Shown here: positions 36,467 to 44,804 of the stretch, piece by piece | How the letters are laid out: each line of letters begins with the position of its first letter | Position numbering within the stretch: position 1 is the stretch's first letter | Source of the DNA: Pseudomonas sp. dw_612 | GTDB taxonomy: Bacteria; Pseudomonadota; Gammaproteobacteria; Pseudomonadales; Pseudomonadaceae | Length of the DNA stretch: 64,000 nucleotides | Reading direction: 5' to 3' | Assembly (NCBI RefSeq): GCF_018449725.1 | Contig: NZ_JAAVVC010000023.1 | Span: 1 to 64,000, forward strand | The notes under the pieces: model-generated | The model's database searches: none | Seen by the model: only the letters and a program-made list of their open reading frames with translations | Told to the model about the DNA's origin: nothing | Program-made: the position numbers and the translations under genes

Positions 36467-36814
36467 GTGACTGACACACATCTGGATCGCGACGTGCTGA
36501 GCGCGTTGCAGGAGGTCATGGAAGACGAGTATCCGACGTTACTGGATACCTTTATTGCCGACTCCGAGGAGCGGTTGCGCGTCCTGCGAAAAGCGGACGA
36601 CGCCGCTCAACTCATGAATGCCGCCCATAGTTTCAAAGGCAGCAGCAGCAACATGGGCGCCATTCGCCTGGCTGAGCTATGCGATGAGCTGGAGCAACGC
36701 GCCAAGCATCGGAGCCTGGCGGGCATCGAAAAACTGGTGGGGGAGATTGACGGTGAATTCGCCATCGTCCGCCCACTCTACGAAGCTGAGCGTCAACGAT
36801 CCTTGGCGGAGTAG
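36467..36814 (+). CDS. Hpt-domain phosphotransfer protein
   Basis: A 115-residue four-helix phosphotransfer protein with the reactive His54 in NAAHSFKGSSSNMGA. Probably passes phosphate to the receiver of the PP2C protein upstream from an unlinked hybrid kinase. The GTG start has AAGGAG seven bases upstream. Last gene of the three-gene module. Confidence 0.9.
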   Translation: MTDTHLDRDVLSALQEVMEDEYPTLLDTFIADSEERLRVLRKADDAAQLMNAAHSFKGSSSNMGAIRLAELCDELEQRAKHRSLAGIEKLVGEIDGEFAIVRPLYEAERQRSLAE

Positions 36815-36825
36815 CGCAACCGTCC

Positions 36826-36843
36826 GGCGCTTTGGGCGCCTTT
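36826..36843 (+). terminator. Possible weak terminator after the Hpt gene
   Basis: GGCGC and GCGCC around a five-base loop followed by only three T. Separates the partner-switch module from the fliK promoter. Confidence 0.4.
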
Positions 36844-36853
36844 CGAGCAAACA

Positions 36854-36869
36854 TGGCTCGACCCTTGCA
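36854..36869 (+). promoter_or_regulatory. Sigma-54 promoter of fliK
   Basis: TGGCTCG-ACCC-TTGCA: GG at 36855-36856 and GC at 36867-36868, ten bases apart. The fliK start is 51 bases downstream. Confidence 0.85.
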
Positions 36870-36919
36870 GTCATCTCGATCAACTGTACCTACGATCCCA
36901 GTGCAGCGGAGACTGCGTC

Positions 36920-38335
36920 ATGCCCGTTACCCCCAATTCGCTTCTTCAGGCCACCGCAAAGGCCAAGCCTCAAGCCGCCCCCGCCAATCCCCCGGCGGTG
37001 ACGGCTGACCCCGGGGATAAGGCGTCCAGCTTCGCCAATGTCTTCGCCAATCAGGCCCAGAAAAAACCGGCCATGCTGGCTGACGCGTCAGTCAAACCTG
37101 CCCGGGATAAAACCCCGGACAGCCCCGCTAAAAAGGACGTCAGCAACGATAAGTCTGCCGCCCCGAAGCCGGATGTTGCCGATAGCGGCAATTCCTTGCC
37201 CGCCGATAATCCGGCGTCGTCATCGACGGACGACAAGAGCGCCAGTGATAGTGCGGCCGATAGCGCGGCAGATGCTACCGCAGATAATGCCGCAGATAAT
37301 GCCGATACACCGGTCGCCGTCGATGCCCCGCCGGTAGATCCGACGCTGGACCCTGCCTTGATGCAGCAAGCCGTTCAGTCGGTGGCGCCCGCGCCAGCGC
37401 CGCAGACGCCGCCGGTGGTGGTCACCGCGCAACCCCAGGTCGAGACGCCGGTCGCGGTCACCGTGACCACGGCGCCGGTGCAAGCCGCCACGACCACCGA
37501 CACTGATTTCGATCCAGAGGCTGATCCTCTCGATGCACTGCCAGCGCTGCGCATGGCCATGGAGCAGAGCGGCCACGTCTCTGCCAGCAGCCAGGCTCAG
37601 ACCAAGGCAACACCGGCCCAGGCGTCCGCCGACGGCGATCTGACCTCGGCGCAGAACTTTGCCGCTGGCATGGCGACCATGCTCGACGTGCAAGCCGACA
37701 AGGACAGCACCAGCCAGGGCGGTGAAAAGGCCTTCAGTGGTTTGATCAGCGAGGGGCTCAAGGATCTGAAGTCCGCCAGCAGCGATACCCGTGTCGATGA
37801 TTTCGCCAGCCGTCTGGCGGCATTGACCCAGGCCGCCACGCCAAAAACCGCCAATGCGCTGCCACCGGTCAATCAGCCGATTGCCATGCATCAAAGTGGC
37901 TGGACCGAAGAAGTGGTGAACCGGGTCATGTACCTGTCCAGCGCCAACCTCAAGGCCGCCGACATTCAGTTGCAACCGGCCGAACTGGGGCGCCTGGATA
38001 TTCGGGTGAACATGATTCCGGACCAGCAGACCCAAGTGACCTTTATGAGCGCTCACCCAAGCGTTCGCGAAGCGCTGGACGGGCAAATGCATCGCTTGCG
38101 TGACATGTTCGCGCAACAGGGCATGGGTCAGGTCGATGTCAACGTGTCCGACCAGTCCCGCGGCTGGCAAGGTCAGGGTCAGGATCAACAGGCACAGCAA
38201 GGGCAGAGCGGACGCACCAGCGCCGGTGGTGGCCGGGTGGATGCCATGGACGATGAAATCGTGCCGACGGTGGCTGAAGTGGCTGCAACGGCTACCAGCG
38301 TCATCGGCTCCAGCGCTGTCGACTACTACGCCTGA
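36920..38335 (+). CDS. fliK: Flagellar hook-length control protein
   Basis: A 471-residue molecular ruler. The N-terminal 330 residues are a low-complexity Ala/Asp/Pro/Thr stretch, including runs of SAADSAADATADNAADNADT. The conserved C-terminal domain (about 335-430) has LSSANLKAADIQLQPAELGRLDIRVNM and FMSAHPSVREALDGQMHRLRDMFAQQG, which switches FlhB substrate specificity. A Gln/Gly-rich tail follows. Followed by a type A palindrome. Confidence 0.95.
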   Translation: MPVTPNSLLQATAKAKPQAAPANPPAVTADPGDKASSFANVFANQAQKKPAMLADASVKPARDKTPDSPAKKDVSNDKSAAPKPDVADSGNSLPADNPASSSTDDKSASDSAADSAADATADNAADNADTPVAVDAPPVDPTLDPALMQQAVQSVAPAPAPQTPPVVVTAQPQVETPVAVTVTTAPVQAATTTDTDFDPEADPLDALPALRMAMEQSGHVSASSQAQTKATPAQASADGDLTSAQNFAAGMATMLDVQADKDSTSQGGEKAFSGLISEGLKDLKSASSDTRVDDFASRLAALTQAATPKTANALPPVNQPIAMHQSGWTEEVVNRVMYLSSANLKAADIQLQPAELGRLDIRVNMIPDQQTQVTFMSAHPSVREALDGQMHRLRDMFAQQGMGQVDVNVSDQSRGWQGQGQDQQAQQGQSGRTSAGGGRVDAMDDEIVPTVAEVAATATSVIGSSAVDYYA

Positions 38336-38352
38336 TAAATTCGGCGACCCCA

Positions 38353-38430
38353 AAAAGATCGCAGCCTTCGGCAGCTCCTACAGGGTGTACACCTTGCCAA
38401 TGTAGGAGCTGCCGAAGGCTGCGATCTTTT
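38353..38430. repeat. Intergenic palindrome, type A
   Basis: AAAAGATCGCAGCCTTCGGC...TACA arm, 22-base centre, then the exact complement arm ending GCGATCTTTT. Between fliK and the fliL promoter, oriented inside-out compared with the copies at 13018 and 18184 (here the GATC end is outside). Confidence 0.85.
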
Positions 38431-38469
38431 GCTTTTTAAGTGTGCCTCACTTTTCCCCTGCGCCACTTC

Positions 38470-38485
38470 TGGCATAACACTTGCT
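38470..38485 (+). promoter_or_regulatory. Sigma-54 promoter of fliLMNOPQR-flhB
   Basis: TGGCATA-ACAC-TTGCT: GG at 38471-38472, GC at 38483-38484. The fliL start is 51 bases downstream. Confidence 0.88.
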
Positions 38486-38535
38486 CTTGCCTTGCCGTGC
38501 GACTGTGAAAACCTGAATAGTGACGGATTATTGGC

Positions 38536-39042
38536 ATGGCGAAGAGCGAAGCAGCAGCAGTGGTTAAAGACCCTGCAACCAAAGGCAAACTCAAGCTGAT
38601 CATTGCGATCGTGGTGGCGGTGCTGCTGGCGATCGGCTTGTCCGTGGGGGCCACCTGGTACTTTATGCACAGCTCTCAGAGCAAACCTGCCGTCGCGGCT
38701 GAAGCCGCCCCGACCGGCAAGCAACCGGCCGTTTTCGAACCGATGGCGCCGGCCTTCGTCGCCAACTACAACCAGAACGGCCGCCAGCGCTACATGCAGG
38801 TGAGTATCACCATGCAGGGCCGCAACCAGGCTGATCTGGAAGCGCTGAAAGTGCACATGCCGGTCATTCGCAATAACCTTGTCATGCTGTTTTCGGGCCA
38901 GGACTTCGCCACCCTCGCGACGCCGGTCGGCCAGGAAATGCTGCGCCAGAAGGCCACCGCCAGTGTCCAGGAAGTGGCGCAGAAAGAGCTCGGCAAAGTG
39001 GTGATCGAACAGTTGCTTTTCACTAATTTCGTACTGCAGTAG
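38536..39042 (+). CDS. fliL: Flagellar basal body-associated protein
   Basis: A 168-residue single-span inner membrane protein around the stator. It has a charged N-terminus, one membrane helix at about residues 17-39 (LKLIIAIVVAVLLAIGLSVG), then a periplasmic stomatin-like domain (RQRYMQVSITMQGRNQADLEALK). fliM follows after 9 bases. Confidence 0.95.
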   Translation: MAKSEAAAVVKDPATKGKLKLIIAIVVAVLLAIGLSVGATWYFMHSSQSKPAVAAEAAPTGKQPAVFEPMAPAFVANYNQNGRQRYMQVSITMQGRNQADLEALKVHMPVIRNNLVMLFSGQDFATLATPVGQEMLRQKATASVQEVAQKELGKVVIEQLLFTNFVLQ

Positions 39043-39051
39043 GAACACGAC

Positions 39052-40020
39052 ATGGCCGTGCAGGACCTGCTGTCCCAGGATGAGATCGATGCGCTGTTGC
39101 ATGGCGTCGACGATGGTCTGGTACAGACCGATACCGCCGCCGAACCCGGCAGCGTCAAAAGTTACGACCTGACCAGCCAGGATCGGATCGTCCGCGGACG
39201 CATGCCGACCCTGGAAATGATCAACGAGCGTTTCGCCCGCTACACCCGCATCAGCATGTTCAACATGCTGCGCCGCTCGGCGGACGTTGCCGTCGGTGGT
39301 GTGCAGGTGATGAAGTTCGGCGAATACGTGCATTCGCTGTACGTGCCGACGAGCCTGAACCTGGTCAAGATCAAACCGTTGCGCGGCACCGCGCTGTTCA
39401 TCCTCGACGCCAAACTGGTGTTCAAACTGGTGGACAACTTCTTCGGCGGCGATGGCCGTCACGCGAAGATCGAAGGGCGTGAATTCACCCCGACCGAGCT
39501 GCGTGTGGTGCGCATGGTGCTGGAGCAGGCTTTCATCGATTTGAAAGAAGCCTGGCAGGCGATCATGGAAGTGAACTTCGAGTACATCAACTCGGAAGTG
39601 AACCCGGCCATGGCCAACATCGTCGGTCCGAGCGAAGCGATTGTGGTGTCCACGTTCCACATCGAACTCGATGGCGGTGGCGGCGACCTGCACGTGACCA
39701 TGCCGTACTCGATGATCGAGCCGGTGCGCGAAATGCTCGATGCCGGCTTCCAGTCGGACCTCGACGACCAGGACGAGCGCTGGGTCAACGCCCTGCGCCA
39801 GGACGTGCTCGACGTGGACGTGCCGATCGGCGCCACGGTGGCCCGTCGTCAGTTGCGCCTGCGGGACATCCTGCACATGCAGCCGGGGGACATTATCCCG
39901 GTCGAAATGCCGGAAGAAATGATCATGCGCGCCAACGGCGTGCCTGCGTTCAAGGTCAAGATGGGCTCGCACAAAGGCAACCTCGCGTTGCAGGTGATCG
40001 AGCCGATCGAGCGCCGCTGA
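39052..40020 (+). CDS. fliM: Flagellar motor switch protein
   Basis: A 322-residue C-ring protein that binds CheY-P. The N-terminal CheY-binding peptide is LLSQDEIDALLHGV (residues 5-18). A middle CheC-like domain follows, with FARYTRISMFNMLRR and the FGGDGR loop. A C-terminal SpoA domain contains LRLRDILHMQPGDIIPVEMP. All expected parts are present. Confidence 0.97.
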   Translation: MAVQDLLSQDEIDALLHGVDDGLVQTDTAAEPGSVKSYDLTSQDRIVRGRMPTLEMINERFARYTRISMFNMLRRSADVAVGGVQVMKFGEYVHSLYVPTSLNLVKIKPLRGTALFILDAKLVFKLVDNFFGGDGRHAKIEGREFTPTELRVVRMVLEQAFIDLKEAWQAIMEVNFEYINSEVNPAMANIVGPSEAIVVSTFHIELDGGGGDLHVTMPYSMIEPVREMLDAGFQSDLDDQDERWVNALRQDVLDVDVPIGATVARRQLRLRDILHMQPGDIIPVEMPEEMIMRANGVPAFKVKMGSHKGNLALQVIEPIERR

Positions 40021-40085
40021 GCGGCGCTCCAACCCCTATTTGCTAAATGACTGCTTCTGATTGAAGAGTTGCCCGCCGAGGACAC

Positions 40086-40547
40086 ATGATGAACGACGAT
40101 ATGAACGCCCAGGACGACCAGGCACTGGCTGATGAATGGGCTGCCGCGCTGGAAGAAACCGGTGATGCCGGCCAGGACGATATCGATGCCCTGCTGGCTG
40201 CCGACACTGGCGGCTCGGCTTCCAACCGTCTGCCGATGGAAGAGTTCGGCAGCGTGCCGAAGAACCACGAGCCGGTGACCCTGGACGGCCCGAACCTGGA
40301 TGTGATTCTCGACATTCCGGTGTCGATTTCCATGGAAGTGGGCAGCACCGACATCAACATCCGTAACCTGCTGCAACTCAACCAGGGTTCGGTGATCGAG
40401 CTTGATCGCCTGGCCGGCGAGCCGCTGGACGTGTTGGTCAACGGCACCCTCATCGCCCACGGCGAAGTGGTTGTGGTCAACGAGAAGTTCGGCATCCGTC
40501 TGACGGACGTGATCAGCCCAAGCGAACGTATTAAGAAGCTGCGCTAA
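40086..40547 (+). CDS. fliN: Flagellar motor switch protein
   Basis: A 153-residue C-ring component. A variable acidic N-terminus (DDQALADEWAAALEETGDAG) is followed by a SpoA domain (about 75-150; LDIPVSISMEVGSTDINIRNLLQLNQGSVIELDR is the mark). The ATG at 40086 and the ATG at 40089 are both possible, with GAGGA just upstream. fliO starts at its stop. Confidence 0.96.
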   Translation: MMNDDMNAQDDQALADEWAAALEETGDAGQDDIDALLAADTGGSASNRLPMEEFGSVPKNHEPVTLDGPNLDVILDIPVSISMEVGSTDINIRNLLQLNQGSVIELDRLAGEPLDVLVNGTLIAHGEVVVVNEKFGIRLTDVISPSERIKKLR

Positions 40548-40994
40548 GTGAACAAGGTTCTGGGGTTTGTGCTGGCGTTGCCGCTCAGCGCGCTGGCGGC
40601 CGAACCGGTGGCCACGGCGACGGCCGCTGCTGCGCCGGCGGTCAGCAGCGGCGTGGCCGGGCAACTGACGCAATTGGTGTTCGGCCTGCTGTTGGTGCTG
40701 GGGTTGATCTTCTTCCTCGCCTGGCTGTTGCGCCGGGTGCAGCAGGCCGGACCTGCCGGCAAAGGTCAGGTGATCGATATCATCGGGTCCCGCGCCCTGG
40801 GCCCGCGTGACCGGTTGATGCTGGTGCAGGTCGGCAACGAACAGATTCTGCTCGGCCTCAGCCCTGGCACCATCACCGCGTTGCATGTGCTCAAGGAGCC
40901 GGTGCACGTGCCGAGCGCGACGGAAAAATCGACCCCGGAATTTGCCCAGCGCCTGATGGAACTGTTAGGCAAGGATCAGAAGGATAAGAAGTAA
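40548..40994 (+). CDS. fliO: Flagellar export apparatus assembly protein
   Basis: A 148-residue membrane protein that helps assemble the FliPQR core. It has an N-terminal signal-like helix (VLGFVLALPLSALAAEP), a membrane helix at about residues 42-64 (VFGLLLVLGLIFFLAWLLRR), then the cytoplasmic RALGPRDRLMLVQVGNEQILLGL domain. The GTG start at 40548 follows the fliN stop directly; the fliP start overlaps its stop. Confidence 0.93.
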   Translation: MNKVLGFVLALPLSALAAEPVATATAAAAPAVSSGVAGQLTQLVFGLLLVLGLIFFLAWLLRRVQQAGPAGKGQVIDIIGSRALGPRDRLMLVQVGNEQILLGLSPGTITALHVLKEPVHVPSATEKSTPEFAQRLMELLGKDQKDKK

Positions 40995-41752
40995 TGGGTG
41001 CGCTCCGCATCGTCTTGACCCTGGCCCTGATGCTGGCGGCGCCGTTGGCGTTCGCCGCCGATCCGCTGTCGATCCCGGCCATCACCCTGGGCACCAATGC
41101 GCAGGGTGCGCAGGAATACTCGGTCAGCCTGCAAATCCTGCTGATCATGACCGCGCTGAGCTTTATTCCAGCGTTCGTCATGCTGATGACCAGTTTCACC
41201 CGGATCATCATTGTGTTTTCGATCCTGCGTCAGGCCCTGGGCTTGCAGCAGACGCCGTCGAACCAGATTCTTACCGGTATGGCGCTGTTCCTGACCCTGT
41301 TCATCATGGCGCCGGTGTTCGACCGGGTGAACAACGATGCCTTGCAGCCGTACCTGGCGGAAAAAATGACCGCCCAAGACGCCGTGCTTAAGGCGCAAGT
41401 GCCGATCAAGGACTTCATGCTCGCCCAGACCCGCACCAGCGATCTGGAGTTGTTCATGCGTCTGTCCAAACGCACGGACATCGCTACGCCGGATCAGGCG
41501 CCGTTGACCATTCTGGTGCCAGCGTTCGTGACCTCGGAGCTTAAGACGGCGTTCCAGATCGGCTTCATGATCTTCATTCCGTTCCTGATCATCGACCTGG
41601 TCGTGGCCAGTGTGCTGATGGCCATGGGGATGATGATGCTGTCGCCGCTGATCATTTCCCTGCCGTTCAAAATCATGCTGTTTGTGCTTGTCGATGGCTG
41701 GGCGTTGATTATCGGCACGTTGGCCAGCAGCTTCGGAGGTGTTTCGCCATGA
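40994..41752 (+). CDS. fliP: Flagellar export gate protein
   Basis: A 252-residue gate protein. It has a cleavable signal peptide (MGALRIVLTLALMLAAPLAFA), then LIMTALSFIPAFVMLMTSFTRIIIVFSILRQALG and QTPSNQILTGMALFLTLFIM, and the C-terminal pair of membrane helices with IIDLVVASVLMAMGMMML. Overlaps fliQ by four bases. Confidence 0.96.
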   Translation: MGALRIVLTLALMLAAPLAFAADPLSIPAITLGTNAQGAQEYSVSLQILLIMTALSFIPAFVMLMTSFTRIIIVFSILRQALGLQQTPSNQILTGMALFLTLFIMAPVFDRVNNDALQPYLAEKMTAQDAVLKAQVPIKDFMLAQTRTSDLELFMRLSKRTDIATPDQAPLTILVPAFVTSELKTAFQIGFMIFIPFLIIDLVVASVLMAMGMMMLSPLIISLPFKIMLFVLVDGWALIIGTLASSFGGVSP

Positions 41753-42018
41753 CGCCAGAAGTCGCCGTAGACATCTTCCGGGATGCGCTGTGGTTGACCA
41801 CCATGATGGTTGCGGTGCTGGTGATTCCGAGCCTGCTGGTGGGTCTGTTGGTGGCGATGTTCCAGGCCGCGACCCAGATCAACGAACAGACCTTGAGCTT
41901 CTTGCCGCGTCTGTTGGTGATGCTGGTGACGCTGATCGTCGCCGGCCCGTGGCTGGTGCAGACCTTTATGGAATACATCCAGCGGTTGTACGGCAGCATT
42001 CCCATGGTCATCGGCTAA
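41749..42018 (+). CDS. fliQ: Flagellar export gate protein
   Basis: An 89-residue protein of two membrane helices (about 13-40 and 50-72) with the family loop FQAATQINEQTLSFLPR between them. Overlaps fliP; fliR begins 3 bases after its stop. Confidence 0.96.
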   Translation: MTPEVAVDIFRDALWLTTMMVAVLVIPSLLVGLLVAMFQAATQINEQTLSFLPRLLVMLVTLIVAGPWLVQTFMEYIQRLYGSIPMVIG

Positions 42019-42021
42019 GCC

Positions 42022-42804
42022 ATGTCGCTGCTGCAACTGACCGATACCCAGATCAGCACCTGGGTGGCGACGTTCATGTTGCCGCTGTTTCGCGTCGGCA
42101 CACTGCTGATGGTCATGCCGATTTTCGGCACGACCCTGGTGCCCCGGCGCGTGCGGGCGTATCTGGCCCTGGCGATCACGGTGGTCATCGCACCGGCGCT
42201 GCCACCCATGCCGCCGGTCAGTCCGCTGGACCTCAGCGGGCTGCTGCTCATCGGCGAGCAGATCCTCATCGGCGCGGTGCTGGGCTTCTCCTTGCAGTTG
42301 TTCTTCCAGGCGTTCGTGGTGGCCGGGCAGATTGTCGCGATCCAGATGGGCATGGGTTTCGCGTCCATGGTCGACCCCACCAACGGCGTGTCGGTGGCGG
42401 TGATCGGGCAGTTCTTCACCATGCTCGTGACGTTGATGTTCCTCGGGATGAACGGCCACCTGGTGGTGTTCGAAGTGCTCACCGAAAGCTTCACCACACT
42501 GCCGGTCGGTAGCGGATTCATGGTCAATCATTTCTGGGAACTGGCCGGCAAACTCGGCTGGGTCCTCGGCGCGGCGCTGGTGTTGGTGTTGCCGGCGATC
42601 ACGGCGTTGCTGGTGGTCAACATCGCGTTTGGCGTGATGACCCGGGCGGCGCCGCAACTGAACATCTTTTCCATCGGTTTTCCGCTGACCCTGGTGCTCG
42701 GGATGTTCATTCTCTGGGTCAGCCTGGGGGACATTCTTAACCAGTATCAACCCATGGCCGTCGAGGCCCTGCAGTTTTTACGCGAACTGGCACAGGCGCG
42801 CTGA
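42022..42804 (+). CDS. fliR: Flagellar export gate protein
   Basis: A 260-residue gate protein with about six membrane helices. FRVGTLLMVMPIFGTTLVPRRVRAYLALAI near the start and GQIVAIQMGMGFASMVDPTNG in the middle are typical. flhB follows after 3 bases. Confidence 0.96.
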   Translation: MSLLQLTDTQISTWVATFMLPLFRVGTLLMVMPIFGTTLVPRRVRAYLALAITVVIAPALPPMPPVSPLDLSGLLLIGEQILIGAVLGFSLQLFFQAFVVAGQIVAIQMGMGFASMVDPTNGVSVAVIGQFFTMLVTLMFLGMNGHLVVFEVLTESFTTLPVGSGFMVNHFWELAGKLGWVLGAALVLVLPAITALLVVNIAFGVMTRAAPQLNIFSIGFPLTLVLGMFILWVSLGDILNQYQPMAVEALQFLRELAQAR

Positions 42805-42807
42805 GTC

Positions 42808-43947
42808 ATGGCTGAGAGCGAAAGCGGTCAAGACAAAACAGAAGACCCCACGGACAAGCGCAAGAAAGACTCCCGCGACAAAGGCGAGGTGGCGCGTTCC
42901 AAGGAACTCAACACCCTGGCGATCATGCTGGTCGGCTCTGCCGCGCTGCTGATTTTCGGCGGTGCCCTCGCCCAGGACATGATGGAACTGATGCGCATCA
43001 ACTTCTCGCTACCGCGGGAAGTGATCATGGACCAGAAGTCCATGGCCAATTACTTGCTGCACTCGGGGCAAATCGGCCTGTGGGCGATTCAGCCAATCAT
43101 GATCTCGCTGGTGCTGGCGGCGATCATCGGGCCGATTTCTTTGGGTGGCTGGCTGTTTGCATTTAGCTCCCTGGCGCCGAAGTTCAGCCGGATGAACCCG
43201 CTCAGCGGCCTCAAGCGGATGTTTTCCACCAAGGCCCTAGTGGAGCTGATCAAGGCGTTCGCCAAGTTCATCATCGTCCTGTTCGTGGCGCTGGCGGTGT
43301 TGTCCTCGGACATCGATGACTTGCAGCGCATCGCCCACGAACCGCTGGAACTGGCGATCATTCACAGCCTGCAAGTGGTGGGCTGGAGCACGTTGTGGAT
43401 GGCCTGCGGGTTGATCATCATCGCGGCGGTCGACGTGCCGGTGCAGCTGTGGGAAAGCCACAAGAAACTGCTGATGACCAAGCAGGAAGTGCGCGACGAA
43501 CACAAGGATCAGGAAGGGCGGCCAGAGGTTAAACAACGGATTCGTCAACTGCAGCGCGAGATGTCCCAGCGCCGGATGATGGCGGCCATCCCCGACGCCG
43601 ATGTGGTCATCACCAACCCGACCCACTACGCGGTAGCCCTCAAGTACGACCCGGAGAAGGGCGGGGCGCCGATGCTGATCGCCAAGGGCAGCGACTTCCT
43701 GGCCTTGAAAATCCGCGAAATCGCCGTGGCCAACGAAGTGCTGCTGCTCGAATCGCCAGCCCTGGCGCGTTCGATCTACTACTCCACTGAACTCGACCAG
43801 GAAATCCCTGGCGGTCTGTACCTGGCGGTGGCCCAGGTGTTGGCTTACGTCTACCAGATCCGCCAGCACCGCGCCGGCAAGGGCAAACGCCCGGATCCGC
43901 TCAAGGACGACCTGCCGATCCCGCCGGATTTGCGCCGCGATTCCTGA
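42808..43947 (+). CDS. flhB: Flagellar export switch protein
   Basis: A 379-residue protein with a charged N-terminus (SGQDKTEDPTDKRKKDSRDKGEVARS), four membrane helices to about residue 215, and a cytoplasmic domain with the self-cleavage motif NPTH at 270-273. It switches the apparatus from rod/hook to filament substrates after contact with FliK. The tail beyond about residue 350 is Lys/Pro-rich. Last gene of the fliL unit. Confidence 0.96.
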   Translation: MAESESGQDKTEDPTDKRKKDSRDKGEVARSKELNTLAIMLVGSAALLIFGGALAQDMMELMRINFSLPREVIMDQKSMANYLLHSGQIGLWAIQPIMISLVLAAIIGPISLGGWLFAFSSLAPKFSRMNPLSGLKRMFSTKALVELIKAFAKFIIVLFVALAVLSSDIDDLQRIAHEPLELAIIHSLQVVGWSTLWMACGLIIIAAVDVPVQLWESHKKLLMTKQEVRDEHKDQEGRPEVKQRIRQLQREMSQRRMMAAIPDADVVITNPTHYAVALKYDPEKGGAPMLIAKGSDFLALKIREIAVANEVLLLESPALARSIYYSTELDQEIPGGLYLAVAQVLAYVYQIRQHRAGKGKRPDPLKDDLPIPPDLRRDS

Positions 43948-43979
43948 TAACCCCCAATAGCCTGTCAGGCCACAAACCC

Positions 43980-44067
43980 TGTGTGTGGGCTTGCTCGCGA
44001 AGAGGCCGTGTCAGTCAATGAAGATTTCGACTGACACACCGCTTTCGCGAGCAAGCCCGCTCCCACA
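43980..44067. repeat. Intergenic palindrome, type B (left arm shortened)
   Basis: The right arm is a full TTCGCGAGCAAGCCCGCTCC copy. The left arm lacks the GAGCG part (reads TGTGTGTGGGCTTGC). An extra inner stem GTGTCAGTC/GACTGACAC closes the centre. Between flhB and the reverse DUF6124 gene, where it could also serve as a boundary. Confidence 0.8.
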
Positions 44068-44098
44068 GGTGGGGGTGTGTCAGGGTTCAAGCCCTGTG

Positions 44099-44449
44099 CT
44101 AGTCCTGCGGGTCGAGGTTGTCCAACGCTCGATTCACCGCCAATTCTCCGAGCATGATGTTCTGTGCAATCCCGAGCATCGTGCTGCGCTGCGAGCCATT
44201 CAGGCCTGTGGCGAAATCGCTGGCGATGACCCTGGCCGAGGCCAGTGATTCACTGGCGTGGGCCAGCAGGTTTTCGGTTTTGTTGTCCGGGGCGACCATG
44301 AACAGGTTGCTGGGTTTTCGCTCGGTGGCGTTGATGCGGGCGGAGAGGGTGATGTACTCGTCGAGGGCGCGGTCGGCGGCTTCCTGAAGTTTTTTTGGGT
44401 CGATTGGGGTGTCGTTGGTTTCGGGTGGGTTGGGTGTTGGTTTGAACAC
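44099..44449 (-). CDS. DUF6124-type small protein
   Basis: A 116-residue protein on the reverse strand, beginning FKPTPNPPETNDTP, then DPKKLQEAADRALDEYI and LLAHASESLASARVIASDFATGLNGSQRSTMLGIAQNIMLGELAVNRAL, the pattern of a family widespread in Pseudomonas, often in several copies per genome. Function unknown. The start is read as GTG at 44449, because GGAG lies seven bases upstream and the family begins here. A longer frame upstream (to 44608) is part of the RNA-like leader, not protein. It is the only flagellum-unrelated gene between flhB and flhA. Confidence 0.75.
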   Translation of the reverse strand: MFKPTPNPPETNDTPIDPKKLQEAADRALDEYITLSARINATERKPSNLFMVAPDNKTENLLAHASESLASARVIASDFATGLNGSQRSTMLGIAQNIMLGELAVNRALDNLDPQD

Positions 44450-44680
44450 GGGGAAACTCCAAATCAGAAAAGTGGAACCATCACCCCTCGCTACCAAACG
44501 AAGAGGTGGTGGCCATACGAAGGTTGGTAGACCGGTGACTTGGAAACCGGCGCGCCCGAAGACGCCCTGCGCATGGCCACCATAAACGCAGGCCGAAAAG
44601 CCCTGCATCGGGTGCGCTATGCACGCAAGTCAAAACGCCGGGCTACCAAACCCAGATCGCTGTTTTCAGCGACCCGGAAA
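44450..44680 (-). promoter_or_regulatory. Candidate structured RNA leader of the DUF6124-type gene
   Basis: Directly upstream of the reverse gene lie several inverted repeats. GGTGGCCAT (44508-44516) pairs with ATGGCCACC (44573-44581). CTACCAA (44491-44497) pairs with TTGGTAG (44524-44530). CCGGT (44532-44536) pairs with ACCGG (44546-44550). A TCGCTG-TTTT-CAGCGA hairpin is at 44657-44672 beside a second CTACCAAAC copy (44643-44651). The first two stems interlock, so they form a pseudoknot or exclude each other. From memory similar leaders stand before other Pseudomonas genes of this kind; not checked. Confidence 0.5.
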
Positions 44681-44804
44681 CGATAAAACCCGACCCTCAA
44701 GCGCACAAGCCGGCGGATTCTGGCGCAGTCGTAGTCCGTGGCGCAAGAATGTGTAGGGCGAGTAAGTGTCTGGAGATTTCGTTTAAACACCGCTGTTTAA
44801 AAGC
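44681..44804. other. Gene-free stretch between the DUF6124 leader and the type A palindrome
   Basis: No gene is recognised. It holds a perfect small inverted repeat TTTAAACA-CCGC-TGTTTAAA at 44782-44801. The promoter of the reverse-strand leader presumably lies here, but no clear -35/-10 pair could be named. Confidence 0.45.

Noticed and set aside
44450..44608. N-terminal extension of the DUF6124-type protein to 169 residues
   Set aside because: The extension has no ribosome binding site, consists of the stem-forming leader, and the family begins at FKPTPNPPET after a GGAG site.
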